A stretch of DNA of 47,464 bases from Alphaproteobacteria bacterium (GCA_022819905.1 JAJEGJ010000118.1:1-47464); one strand, 5' to 3'; counted from the first letter of the stretch, positions 27,091 to 35,117 are shown. Numbers and translations are program-made. Notes: generated by a model not told the origin, from the sequence alone.

Positions 27091-27560
27091 GTGCCCGCAT
27101 GGCAGGACCGGTCGCCCGCTGTCTGTAATCTGGCAGATGGGGCCCCAGGATCATGCCCCATGGTGGCAATCGAAGGGCGCTTGAAAGCGACCGAGCGCCA
27201 TCACCAGGGCAGTGTCCTCAGCTTCTCTTCGGGACGCAGGTTTGCGCCGCCCGGTCTATCCGGGAAACACCAGGACAGCCCGTTCCAGGCTGGAGTTGGC
27301 GCGGCCGGGTTCCCTCCGGCCTCGTCTTGAATCCGACACCGGCTTCGCGGGCACCCGTGCAAGTGCTTGAACGGCTGATGGTCATCGATACCCCTACGGC
27401 GGTGCGATGTGCGGTCTTGCCGCCATGGAAGCACCGGCAAACGCCGGGCAATGGCACGGTTTTTTCCTTGTCTTCCCACCGAACACCGATTTCAAAATAG
27501 TCCGCGCAATTGCGATCAGGTACCGCTATGCTTCAGGGGTGGTAAACGAAGGAGGAGCGT
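27091..27560. other. Gene-free stretch upstream of the formate dehydrogenase genes (470 bp)
   Basis: No ORF with plausible composition or ribosome-binding site was found on either strand. Structures seen: a hairpin GGCCGG/CCGGCC at 27303-27321 with a 7-base loop, and a perfect 10-bp palindrome CGCAATTGCG at 27505-27514, 46 bases before the first start codon, placed where an operator could lie. A strong ribosome-binding site AAGGAGGAG is at 27549-27557. No confident promoter hexamers. Confidence 0.5.
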
Positions 27561-27773
27561 ATGCCACAAGATTCGACCGATTCTCAGCGCAAGTCCCGCC
27601 GTCGCGGCCTAAGTCGCCGCAACCTCTTCGCCGCAGCAGGTGTCACCGGGGCGGCAGCATTGGCCATACGCCCGTCGACGACCGCCCCCACCTCGTCAAA
27701 GCCCTCCAGATCGCACGCCCGCTACCGTGAAACCGAGCACGTCCGCACGGTGTACCGGTTGGCGCGCTTCTAG
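27561..27773 (+). CDS. Formate dehydrogenase region Tat-target peptide
   Basis: A 70-residue protein consisting of a twin-arginine signal (RRGLSRRNLFAAAGVTGAAA) and a short tail ending YRETEHVRTVYRLARF. That tail is the hallmark of the TIGR02811 family, small Tat-signal proteins encoded immediately before formate dehydrogenase large subunits in many proteobacteria. Its role is not established; chaperone-like or subunit-like functions in formate dehydrogenase assembly have been considered. The ATG is preceded by an excellent ribosome-binding site, and fdhA starts 32 bases after the stop. Confidence 0.85.
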   Translation: MPQDSTDSQRKSRRRGLSRRNLFAAAGVTGAAALAIRPSTTAPTSSKPSRSHARYRETEHVRTVYRLARF

Positions 27774-27805
27774 CGGTTTTCTTCAAGCTTACTGCAGGTG
27801 TCCTG

Positions 27806-30628
27806 ATGTCTTCTCGATCATCCATCGCTGGCACCGCGCTTGACCGCCGGGCCTTTCTTCGCAACTCGGGCGTCGTTGCCGCTGGCTCTGCGCTCGCAGG
27901 ACTCGTCCCGGGAGGGCGGGTTGAAGCCGCGGACACGACGCCCGCCGGTAGCGACGGCATTGAAAACGTGTTGTCCGTTTGCACGCATTGTTCAGTCGGG
28001 TGCGCAGTTACGGCAGAAGTCCAGAACGGGGTCTGGATTGGTCAAGAGCCCAGTTTCGACAGCCCGTTCAACCTGGGAGCACACTGCGCGAAAGGGGCGT
28101 CAGTAAGGGAGCACGCCCACGGAGAGCGCCGTCTCAGATACCCGATGAAGTTGGTTGGGGGGCGCTGGGAGCGGCTCGATTGGGACCGTGCGATCGAAGA
28201 AGTTGGCGCAGAACTTGAACGGATCCGAACGACGGCGGGACCGGATTCGGTGTACTGGCTCGGGTCAGCCAAGCACAATAACGAACAGGCCTACCTCTTC
28301 CGGAAGTTCGCTGCATTCTGGGGCACCAATAACGTCGATCATCAAGCGCGTATCTGTCATTCGACCACAGTTGCGGGCGTGGCCAATACATGGGGCTACG
28401 GCGCAATGACGAACAGTTACAACGATATCCACAATTCCAAGTCCATTTTCTTGATCGGAGGAAATCCGGCCGAAGCGCATCCGGTTTCCATGGTGCATTT
28501 ACTGAAGGCCAAGGAAAAAGGTGCGCCGTTCATCGTGGTCGACCCGCGCTTCACGCGTACCGCTGCGCACGCTGACGAGTATGTCCGCATCCGTCCGGGC
28601 TCGGACGTGGCCCTGGTCTGGGGCATGCTGTGGCACTTGTTCGAAAACGGCTGGGAGGACCAGGCCTTCATCCAGTCGCGGGTGTGGGGACTTGACCAGA
28701 TCCGCGAGGAAGTCGCCCGCTGGACTCCAGCCGAAACCGAGCGGGTCACCGGTGTTCCGGGTGAGCAGGTTCGCCAAATTACCAAGACGATGGCGGAGAA
28801 CCGACCCGGAACGGTCATCTGGTGCATGGGAGGGACCCAGCACACCACGGGAAACAACAACACGCGCGCGTACTGCATCCTCCAGCTGGCCTTGGGAAAC
28901 ATGGGCAAGGCCGGAGGCGGGACGAACATTTTCCGCGGTCATGACAATGTCCAGGGCGCTACCGACCTCGGGGTGCTGAGCCACACGTTGCCAGGCTATT
29001 ACGGGCTCTCGGAAGGCGCATGGAAGCATTGGGCACGGGTTTGGGGGGTATCGTACGAGACCCTCGCCACGCGCTTCTCTTCTTCGGAATTGATGCAATC
29101 GAAGGGAATCCCGGTGTCCAGGTGGGTCGACGGCGTTCTCGAGGACAAAGAGAACCTGGATCAGCCCGAATCCCTCAAGGCAATGATCTTCTGGGGACAC
29201 GCGCCGAATTCCCAGACACGTCTCCCGGACATGCGCCGGGCAATGAACAAGCTCGACCTGCTGGTCGTGGTGGATCCGTATCCCACGTTGACAGCTGTGC
29301 TGCACGAACGACAGGACGGCGTATATCTCCTTCCCGCGGCAACCCAGTTCGAGACCTACGGCTCCGTCACTGCGTCGAATCGCTCGCTGCAGTGGCGCGA
29401 ACGCGTTGTCGAACCACTGTTTGAGTCGAAACCCGATCACGAGATCATTTTCCGGCTCGCGAAGCAGCTCGAAATTGACGGACCACTGTTCCGCAACATC
29501 GAAGTTCAGGACAACGAGCCGGTCATTGAGGACATCACGCGAGAGTTCAATCGTGGAATGTGGACGATCGGGTACACCGGTCAAACGCCCGAACGTCTGC
29601 GCAAGCACATGGCCAACATGGGCACCTTTGACCGCACCACGCTCAAGGCGGAGGGCGGCCCCTGTGACGGTGAGTATTTCGGGCTTCCCTGGCCCTGCTG
29701 GGGCAACGAGCAGCTGGCTCACCCGGGAACTCCCATCCTCTACGACACCTCACAGGCCGTCGCTGACGGAGGGTTGACCTTCCGAGCGCGCTTCGGCGTT
29801 TTAAGGGATGGCGAGAATCTGCTGGCAGACGGTTCATTCAGCAAGGATTCCGAAATCGAAGACGGGTATCCCGAGTTCACTATGGCGATGCTGAAGCGAC
29901 TCGGTTGGGACGGAGACCTGACAGAGGAGGAGCGGGCTGTCATCGAATCGATTGCCGGAGACAAGACCAACTGGAAGACGGATCTCTCCGGCGGGATCCA
30001 GCGGGTGGCCATACGCCACGGTTGCGCACCGTTCGGGAATGCGAAAGCCCGTGCGGTTGTCTGGAATTTTCCGGACCCGGTCCCGCTTCACCGTGAACCG
30101 CTCTACACGACGCGCCGCGATCTTGTGTCGGACTACCCCACTTACGAGGACACGCGCGGATATCGAGTCCCGGTACTTTATCGCTCGATTCAGCAGCGGG
30201 ACTACTCCAAGGACTATCCCATCATCCTGACGACGGGACGGCTCGTGGAATACGAAGGGGGCGGCGACGAGAGCCGGTCGAACCCATGGCTGGCTGAACT
30301 GCAGCAGGAGATGTTCTGCGAAGTTCATCCGCGCGACGCGAACAATGCCGGCTTCCAGGATGGTGACGACATCTGGGTCGAGGGACCGGAAGGAGGGCGC
30401 GTGCTTGTCAAGGCGCTGGTGACCCGCCGGGTCGATCCGGGGGTGGCATTTATGCCGTTTCACTTCGGTGGCCGGTTCATGGGGCAAGATCTCCGTCACC
30501 GGTACCCGGAAGGCGCTGACCCGTACGTGCTCGGAGAATCGTCAAACACCATTGGTACTTACGGCTACGATTCTGTGACCCAGATGCAGGAGAGCAAGGT
30601 GACGCTCTGCCGCATCACAGCGGCCTGA
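27806..30628 (+). CDS. fdhA: Formate dehydrogenase, molybdopterin catalytic subunit
   Basis: Oxidises formate to CO2 in the periplasm, passing electrons through FdhB to the membrane cytochrome. The 940-residue protein has a Tat signal (DRRAFLRNSGVVAAGSALAG), a [4Fe-4S] motif C59-x2-C62-x3-C66-x27-C94, and the bis-MGD-binding DMSO-reductase fold. The active-site metal ligand is Cys184 followed by His185 in ARICHSTTVAGVANTWG, followed by GAMTNSYNDI; so this is a cysteine, not a selenocysteine, enzyme, and no in-frame TGA occurs. The C-terminal dinucleotide-binding domain includes ILTTGRLVEYEGGG and RRVDPGVAFMPFHFGG. It belongs to the Wolinella-type FdhA group by gene layout. Confidence 0.94.
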   Translation: MSSRSSIAGTALDRRAFLRNSGVVAAGSALAGLVPGGRVEAADTTPAGSDGIENVLSVCTHCSVGCAVTAEVQNGVWIGQEPSFDSPFNLGAHCAKGASVREHAHGERRLRYPMKLVGGRWERLDWDRAIEEVGAELERIRTTAGPDSVYWLGSAKHNNEQAYLFRKFAAFWGTNNVDHQARICHSTTVAGVANTWGYGAMTNSYNDIHNSKSIFLIGGNPAEAHPVSMVHLLKAKEKGAPFIVVDPRFTRTAAHADEYVRIRPGSDVALVWGMLWHLFENGWEDQAFIQSRVWGLDQIREEVARWTPAETERVTGVPGEQVRQITKTMAENRPGTVIWCMGGTQHTTGNNNTRAYCILQLALGNMGKAGGGTNIFRGHDNVQGATDLGVLSHTLPGYYGLSEGAWKHWARVWGVSYETLATRFSSSELMQSKGIPVSRWVDGVLEDKENLDQPESLKAMIFWGHAPNSQTRLPDMRRAMNKLDLLVVVDPYPTLTAVLHERQDGVYLLPAATQFETYGSVTASNRSLQWRERVVEPLFESKPDHEIIFRLAKQLEIDGPLFRNIEVQDNEPVIEDITREFNRGMWTIGYTGQTPERLRKHMANMGTFDRTTLKAEGGPCDGEYFGLPWPCWGNEQLAHPGTPILYDTSQAVADGGLTFRARFGVLRDGENLLADGSFSKDSEIEDGYPEFTMAMLKRLGWDGDLTEEERAVIESIAGDKTNWKTDLSGGIQRVAIRHGCAPFGNAKARAVVWNFPDPVPLHREPLYTTRRDLVSDYPTYEDTRGYRVPVLYRSIQQRDYSKDYPIILTTGRLVEYEGGGDESRSNPWLAELQQEMFCEVHPRDANNAGFQDGDDIWVEGPEGGRVLVKALVTRRVDPGVAFMPFHFGGRFMGQDLRHRYPEGADPYVLGESSNTIGTYGYDSVTQMQESKVTLCRITAA

Positions 30629-30641
30629 GGAGGACTTCACA

Positions 30642-31232
30642 ATGGCCCGCATGAAGTTCCTTTGTGATGCTGATCGCTGCATTGAGTGCAATGCCTGCGT
30701 CACAGCGTGCAAGAACGAGCACGAGGTACCGTGGGGAGTAAATCGCCGGCGAGTGGTCACGATCAATGACGGGCAGCCGGGCGAGCGGTCGATTTCGACA
30801 GCCTGCATGCACTGTTCCGACGCGCCCTGCATGGCGGTATGTCCGGTCGATTGCTTCTACCAGACCGATGAGGGCGTGGTACTGCATGACAAGGACCTGT
30901 GCATTGGCTGCGGTTACTGCTTCTACGCTTGTCCGTTCGGAGCTCCGCAGTATCCGCAGGCAGGTAACTTCGGTGGGCGCGGCAAGATGGACAAGTGCAC
31001 ATTCTGCGCCGGAGGCCCCAAGGAGGACGGGTCCGAGGAAGAGTTTGCGCTTTACGGCAGGAATCGCCTGGCCGAAGGAAAGCTTCCTCTCTGCGCCGAG
31101 ATGTGCTCGACCAAGGCGTTGTTGGCGGGGGACGCGGATGCCGTGTCGGACATTTACCGGGAGCGGGTTACAGCGCGCGGTTTCGGGGGCGGAGTTTGGG
31201 GATGGAACACGGCATACGGTTCCGATACCTGA
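30642..31232 (+). CDS. fdhB: Formate dehydrogenase, four-cluster ferredoxin subunit
   Basis: Electron-transfer subunit linking the catalytic subunit to cytochrome b. In 196 residues there are sixteen-cysteine-type motifs for four [4Fe-4S] clusters: CIECNACVTACKNEH (residues 13-27 or so), CMHCSDAPCMAVCPVDC, CIGCGYCFYACPFGAPQ, and KCTFC paired with LCAEMCSTKAL. It lacks the C-terminal membrane anchor of E. coli FdnH, as usual for the Wolinella-type enzymes. The ATG follows GAGGAG. The next gene, a small lipoprotein, starts inside the 3' end of this one (31202). Confidence 0.94.
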   Translation: MARMKFLCDADRCIECNACVTACKNEHEVPWGVNRRRVVTINDGQPGERSISTACMHCSDAPCMAVCPVDCFYQTDEGVVLHDKDLCIGCGYCFYACPFGAPQYPQAGNFGGRGKMDKCTFCAGGPKEDGSEEEFALYGRNRLAEGKLPLCAEMCSTKALLAGDADAVSDIYRERVTARGFGGGVWGWNTAYGSDT

Positions 31233-31399
31233 GCACGCTCTGCTTCGTTGTCTTGGTGGCCCTGTGCGGTTGCAGGGAAAGCGAGCAGGGCCGCCGACTG
31301 GACACCGGCAAGGGAACCTACGCCGGCGCGCCTGACCAGCAGCTGAGTGCGGAAGCCCGAGAGGCGTTAGGGCGCCGTGCTGAATACCAGCGGTTCTGA
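31202..31399 (+). CDS. Small putative lipoprotein of the formate dehydrogenase operon
   Basis: A 65-residue protein in the +2 frame relative to fdhB, overlapping its last 31 bases. After MEHGIRFRY comes a hydrophobic run (LSTLCFVVLVALCGC) that ends in a lipobox-like L-C-G-C, so Cys24 is probably lipidated. The mature part is short and polar (DTGKGTYAGAPDQQLSAEAR and on to EYQRF). The stop codon abuts the GTG of the cytochrome b gene (zero spacing), which argues that it is translated. I recall similar K-G-x-Y-x-G-x-P-D text at the N-terminus of some formate dehydrogenase gamma subunits, but I cannot verify it here. Confidence 0.7.
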   Translation: MEHGIRFRYLSTLCFVVLVALCGCRESEQGRRLDTGKGTYAGAPDQQLSAEAREALGRRAEYQRF

Positions 31400-31405
31400 G
31401 TGGTG

Positions 31406-32494
31406 ATGTCGCAGCAGTTGCGTTCCTTCCTGATGGCGGTCGGCGTCATTGCCGGGTTGACCGCAGCTGGTTACGGGGTCGCCATCATGGGCGCTGCCGT
31501 CGTGATCGGTGATTCTCATGCCGTCGTCGAACAAAGCAGCAAGTCAGACGGATGGCGAGGCGTCCGCACTGGTACCGCTGGTCGAGTATCGATCCCGGAT
31601 CCTCAGGCCGCGTTTCTCATACAGTCGGAAGGTGAGATTTGGCGGTCGATTCGAAACGGGCCGGTTACAGTCATAGGCGCATGGGGCATGTTCGCCATAC
31701 TGGTACTGCTGGTCCTGTTCTATGCGTGGCGTGGGCGTATTTCGCTGGCAGGCAAGCCGGCCCACAGGGAAGTGGTACGGTTCAACGGAATTGAACGCTT
31801 CGCCCACTGGATGACTGCAACCAGTTTCATTGTGCTCGCCCTGTCTGGCCTCAATCTGTTGTACGGCCGGTATCTCTTTATCCCCGTCATTGGTAAAGAG
31901 GCATTCGCGATCGTGACCGAGGCAGGCAAGCTCCTTCACAACTTCGTGGCATTCCCATTCATGTTCGGCGTCGTGCTGATGTTTGTCCTATGGGTGCGGC
32001 ACAACCTTCCCAGCCGAGTTGACCTGAAATGGCTTCGACAGGGTGGCGGCCTGTTCTCGGACCGGCATCACCCGGCCGCGGAGCGGTTCAATGCCGGTCA
32101 AAAGGCGATCTTCTGGATCGTGGTGCTGGGTGGGATATCCGTAAGCCTTTCCGGCCTTGCCCTGTTGCTGCCGTTCGCTTTTCCGATGTTCGGAAAGACC
32201 TTCGCCTTTCTGAATCTGTTCGGTTTCGGTTTTCCGGAAACCCTAACGTCTATGCAAGAAATGCAGCTTGCACAACTGTGGCATTCAGTGGTGTCGTTGG
32301 GGCTGATTGTGGTCATGTTCGCACACATATACATCGGTACAATTGGCATGGAAGGGGCGTTCCAGGCGATGGGGAGCGGCCGTGTAGACGCGGCGTGGGC
32401 CGAACAACATCACAGTCTCTGGGCAGCTAGCGCTGAGGAGGCACCGGCGGAGGACGACGCTGTTCCATCCGCCGTTAGGGAGGGCCAAGGCTAG
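31406..32494 (+). CDS. fdhC: Formate dehydrogenase, cytochrome b556 subunit (gamma)
   Basis: Membrane diheme cytochrome that hands formate electrons to the quinone pool. The 362-residue protein has an N-terminal span, then a second span (VIGAWGMFAILVLLVLFYAW), a soluble stretch, and the FdhC/HydC-type four-helix core with heme-ligand histidines in ERFAHWMTATSFIVLALSGL, GKLLHNFVAFPFMFG, LAQLWHSVVSLGLIVVMFAH and the final HIYIGTIGMEGAFQAM. In-frame GTGs at 31400 and 31403 directly abutting the lipoprotein stop are alternatives to the ATG at 31406; the difference is two residues. It is the last structural gene of the complex. Confidence 0.93.
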   Translation: MSQQLRSFLMAVGVIAGLTAAGYGVAIMGAAVVIGDSHAVVEQSSKSDGWRGVRTGTAGRVSIPDPQAAFLIQSEGEIWRSIRNGPVTVIGAWGMFAILVLLVLFYAWRGRISLAGKPAHREVVRFNGIERFAHWMTATSFIVLALSGLNLLYGRYLFIPVIGKEAFAIVTEAGKLLHNFVAFPFMFGVVLMFVLWVRHNLPSRVDLKWLRQGGGLFSDRHHPAAERFNAGQKAIFWIVVLGGISVSLSGLALLLPFAFPMFGKTFAFLNLFGFGFPETLTSMQEMQLAQLWHSVVSLGLIVVMFAHIYIGTIGMEGAFQAMGSGRVDAAWAEQHHSLWAASAEEAPAEDDAVPSAVREGQG

Positions 32495-32748
32495 CCACAA
32501 CAGAATTCTTCGGCGCTCTCAGATGCGAAGTTCGCTGACGATTAGAGGGCCCAGAGCGCTGCGCTGACGATCGCACGCGAGACCCCGGGCTTCGCGCGAA
32601 TCATCGCCAACAAGTGTTGAATGGTCGTGGACGGCGCGCGGTTGTCACCGCGTCACGTCCGTTATGCGTCAAGTCGCGAAGAAGCACGCCGCGCGAAGAA
32701 CAGGCGGAACGTGGCAGCTGGTCCAACGGTTGCATTGGAGACTTGTCT
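32495..32748. other. Intergenic stretch before the ion channel gene
   Basis: 254 bp without a recognisable gene. The channel frame is open back to a TTG at 32614, but that part is Arg/Ser-rich and has no channel similarity. No terminator with a T-run was found after fdhC. Confidence 0.4.
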
Positions 32749-33684
32749 TTGAAGTTTCATCAGGTTTCGGGCGCATCACATTTGCTGCGGCGGTTACGAC
32801 ATATCGATTCAGTCAGGTCGGCATCCCTCCGAAAATATCTTGCGAACGCCCCGTCCGGCGGGAGCCGAAGTCGAATTGCTCGGCTGCGAGACGGGGTTCG
32901 TCAACTGGTCGATACCAGAGGGTTTCGCTACACGACGATGACCCTGATCGTGCTGAACGCGATTGCTCTGGGTTTCGAAACGTCCCCGTCGGTGATGGCA
33001 GTCGTCGGTGAGGAACTCCGTATTTTTGACCGCTTCGTCATCACAATATTTTGCATTGAGATTGGTCTCAGGATCGCCGCACGCGGGCTCCGGTTCTTTC
33101 TTGATCCCTGGGGGATCTTCGACTTCACCATTGTCGCTATCACGCTTGCTCCCGCTGCAGATTCGTTGTTGGTGCTCCGTGCCCTGCGCGTGCTCCGTGT
33201 ATTGCGTGTGGTCTCGGCAATTCCTCGGCTGCGGAGGGTGGTGGGTGCGCTCTTGCACGCAGTGCCAGGCGTGGCCGCAATCGGAGTGCTGCTGCTGCTG
33301 ATCTTCTACGTCTATGCCGTGATAACCACCAACCTGTTTGGGCAAGCCTTTCCCGCGTGGTTCGGCACGGTCGGCGATTCGATGTTTTCCCTCTTCCAGA
33401 TCATGACCCTGGAGAGCTGGTCAATGGGAATTGTTCGTCCGATTCTGCAACAGTACTCATGGGCCTGGATCGTATTCGTTTCCTTCATCGTCATTTCCAG
33501 CTTTACGGTGCTCAATCTATTCATTGCAATCGTGATTGATTCGATGCAGACCATGCACGCGGAAGAACGTACCGCCGCATCGATGGGAGCAGAAAACGAG
33601 CCCGCTGAACCGGATTCAGTGCTTCACGAACTGCGGTCGCTGCGCAAGGAGTTTGCCGAGTTTCGCGAAGCGCACCGCAAGTAA
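32749..33684 (+). CDS. Voltage-gated sodium channel of the NaChBac/NavMs type
   Basis: Single-domain six-helix ion channel that assembles as a tetramer in the inner membrane. The voltage sensor includes an S4 helix with Arg at every third position (VLRALRVLRVLRVVSAIPRL), and the pore has the selectivity filter TLESWS (Thr220-Ser225), identical to NavMs-type filters, followed by MGIVRPIL. S6 is SFTVLNLFIAIVIDSMQ, and the C-terminus is a short charged linker plus a coiled coil (LHELRSLRKEFAEFREAHRK), as in BacNav channels. There is no ATG before S1. A TTG at 32749 with GGAG eight bases upstream (32737-32740) fits best, giving 311 residues; a TTG at 32614 is possible. Physiologically these channels affect motility, pH response or Na+ cycling. 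Confidence 0.9.
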   Translation: MKFHQVSGASHLLRRLRHIDSVRSASLRKYLANAPSGGSRSRIARLRDGVRQLVDTRGFRYTTMTLIVLNAIALGFETSPSVMAVVGEELRIFDRFVITIFCIEIGLRIAARGLRFFLDPWGIFDFTIVAITLAPAADSLLVLRALRVLRVLRVVSAIPRLRRVVGALLHAVPGVAAIGVLLLLIFYVYAVITTNLFGQAFPAWFGTVGDSMFSLFQIMTLESWSMGIVRPILQQYSWAWIVFVSFIVISSFTVLNLFIAIVIDSMQTMHAEERTAASMGAENEPAEPDSVLHELRSLRKEFAEFREAHRK

Positions 33685-33764
33685 CTGCGCCAGGGGAGGG
33701 GATACGCGGAAAGTAGAACAGGCCTGCAGCCCAGTCGGGCCGATGCCGAGACGCCTAGCGGTGC

Positions 33765-33890
33765 CTACAAGCGTACGTCTGTGCCGACTCGCGCGTCCTG
33801 ACCGTAACAGTCCGCCCAGCTCGGCAACGTCATTGCAGTAAGAACAGCTATCGCGCCCGTGGCGAACAATGCCACCAGAAATGCCTTCAT
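33765..33890 (-). CDS. 41-residue membrane-anchored peptide, function unknown
   Basis: On the minus strand, an ATG at 33890 sits seven bases after a GGAG site and opens a 41-residue frame: MKAFLVALFATGAIAVLTAM, then a 21-residue tail ending GTDVRL. The first part is one membrane helix or an uncleaved signal; the rest is a short polar tail. The composition looks like a real membrane peptide and not random antisense. It lies in the gap between the channel gene and the DUF6494 gene and opposes both. I recall short alphaproteobacterial proteins of this form (start MKA, end VRL) but cannot confirm the family. No function is proposed. Confidence 0.6.
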   Translation of the reverse strand: MKAFLVALFATGAIAVLTAMTLPSWADCYGQDARVGTDVRL

Positions 33891-33981
33891 TAGCATTCTC
33901 CAGCAAGTTGGTTCAGTACGAGCTACATGTATCTTGCACGTATTGGATTGATTCCGCCACCATGGCGGAAAGGAGACCGAC

Positions 33982-34185
33982 ATGGACGAAGAAACACTCA
34001 ATCGGAGCCTGCGTCGTTTTCTGAAGACACTTGGTGTCAACGCCCAGCGCGAAATCGAGACCGCCATTCGTTCGGCCGCTAGCGCCCAGCGGCTGCCCGA
34101 TAGTCCGCTTAAGGCAACTGCCGAGATTCACATTCCGGAAATTGATTTCCGATTCGAACTCAATGCCGTTATCCAGTCTTCGTAA
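33982..34185 (+). CDS. DUF6494-type small protein
   Basis: A 67-residue soluble protein: MDEETLNRSLRRFLKTLGVN, then AQREIETAIRSAA, then a C-terminal strand pair IHIPEIDFRFELNAVIQSS. This layout matches the DUF6494 family of short uncharacterised proteins (N-terminal helix with RxFLKxxGVxxQREIE, C-terminal beta hairpin). GAAAGGAG provides a strong ribosome-binding site. It is 5 bases upstream of fdhD, so it is probably co-transcribed with the cofactor genes; a role in formate dehydrogenase maturation is inference from position only. Confidence 0.75.
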   Translation: MDEETLNRSLRRFLKTLGVNAQREIETAIRSAASAQRLPDSPLKATAEIHIPEIDFRFELNAVIQSS

Positions 34186-34190
34186 GTCAC

Positions 34191-35117
34191 ATGCCTGAAG
34201 AGCGTCACGTGACCGGACTACCGGAATGCTCTGGCCAGGACCTGTCCGGGGAGTTCTTGATCGCTCCCAGTCCTGACGATCCGAACCTGACGCGAGAGGT
34301 CTCAGGAATCGATCACGAAGGCCGGCGAGTGACGACACACGTGGTTGCGGAGCGACCGTTGACCATCTTCCTCAACGACCAGGAAATCGTGACGGCCATG
34401 ACCGTCGGTGACCATCCTGAACTGCTAGCCGTTGGGTACCTCGTGAATCAGGCGATGCTCCGCCGGGATGACACAATCAACTCGGTGGAGTACGACGAAG
34501 AAGGTGAGGCGGTGATTGTTCGGACCGAACGTACGACTGATTACGAAGAAATGATGCGTCATCGCATCCGCACATCCGGCTGCGCGGTGGGGACGATCTT
34601 CGGGCAGGTAATGGAGAGTTTTGAAGACACCGAACTGGATCCGGACGTCCGGTTTCGGACGTCCACGCTGTATTCCCTTAGCCGAAAAATCACCCTGCAG
34701 CCATCTCTGTATCTCAAGTCCGGCGCGATTCATGGCTGTGCGCTCTGCGACGGAGAACGAGTGCTGCTGTATGTCGAAGATGTTGGTCGGCATAACGCCG
34801 CGGACATGATTGCCGGCTGGCTGTGGATCAATCGCGTCGATGCCTCGCGCATGCTGCTCTATACGACTGGACGCCTTACCAGTGAAATGGTCATCAAGAC
34901 AGTACAAATGGGAATCCCAGCCCTGGTGTCGCGATCTGGGTTTACGGCCCAGGGCGTAGAGCTCGCCGAACGGGCCAATCTGACGTTGGTTGGCCGGGCG
35001 CGTGGCCGGCGATTCCTCGCACTGGCAGGAACCCAACGTCTTGTTCTCGATGTCGATCCGGCAAAGGTGCCCGACGATCCGCCAACCAGCATTCGAAAGG
35101 GTGCGGTCCGCCGATAA
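34191..35117 (+). CDS. fdhD: FdhD, formate dehydrogenase sulfurtransferase
   Basis: Carries sulfur from a cysteine desulfurase (IscS type) to the bis-MGD cofactor of formate dehydrogenase and is required for its activity. The protein has 308 residues. Conserved parts: GDHPELLAVGYLVNQAML, the Cys loop TSGCAVGTIFG (E. coli has C-x-x-C here; only the first Cys is present), SGAIHGCALCDGERVLLYVE, VGRHNAADMIAGW, and TTGRLTSEMVIKTVQMGIPA followed by LVSRSGFTAQGVELAE. The stop overlaps the mobA ATG. The gene lies 1.7 kb downstream of fdhC, the complex it serves. Confidence 0.94.
   Translation: MPEERHVTGLPECSGQDLSGEFLIAPSPDDPNLTREVSGIDHEGRRVTTHVVAERPLTIFLNDQEIVTAMTVGDHPELLAVGYLVNQAMLRRDDTINSVEYDEEGEAVIVRTERTTDYEEMMRHRIRTSGCAVGTIFGQVMESFEDTELDPDVRFRTSTLYSLSRKITLQPSLYLKSGAIHGCALCDGERVLLYVEDVGRHNAADMIAGWLWINRVDASRMLLYTTGRLTSEMVIKTVQMGIPALVSRSGFTAQGVELAERANLTLVGRARGRRFLALAGTQRLVLDVDPAKVPDDPPTSIRKGAVRR

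Noticed and set aside
27453-27468. Sigma-54 promoter-like TGGCACGGTTTTTTCC before the fdh genes
   Set aside because: The -24 half fits, but the essential GC of the -12 element is missing (TTTC instead of TTGC).
28348-28362. Selenocysteine at the formate dehydrogenase active site
   Set aside because: The codon is TGT (Cys184) and the whole frame has no in-frame TGA.
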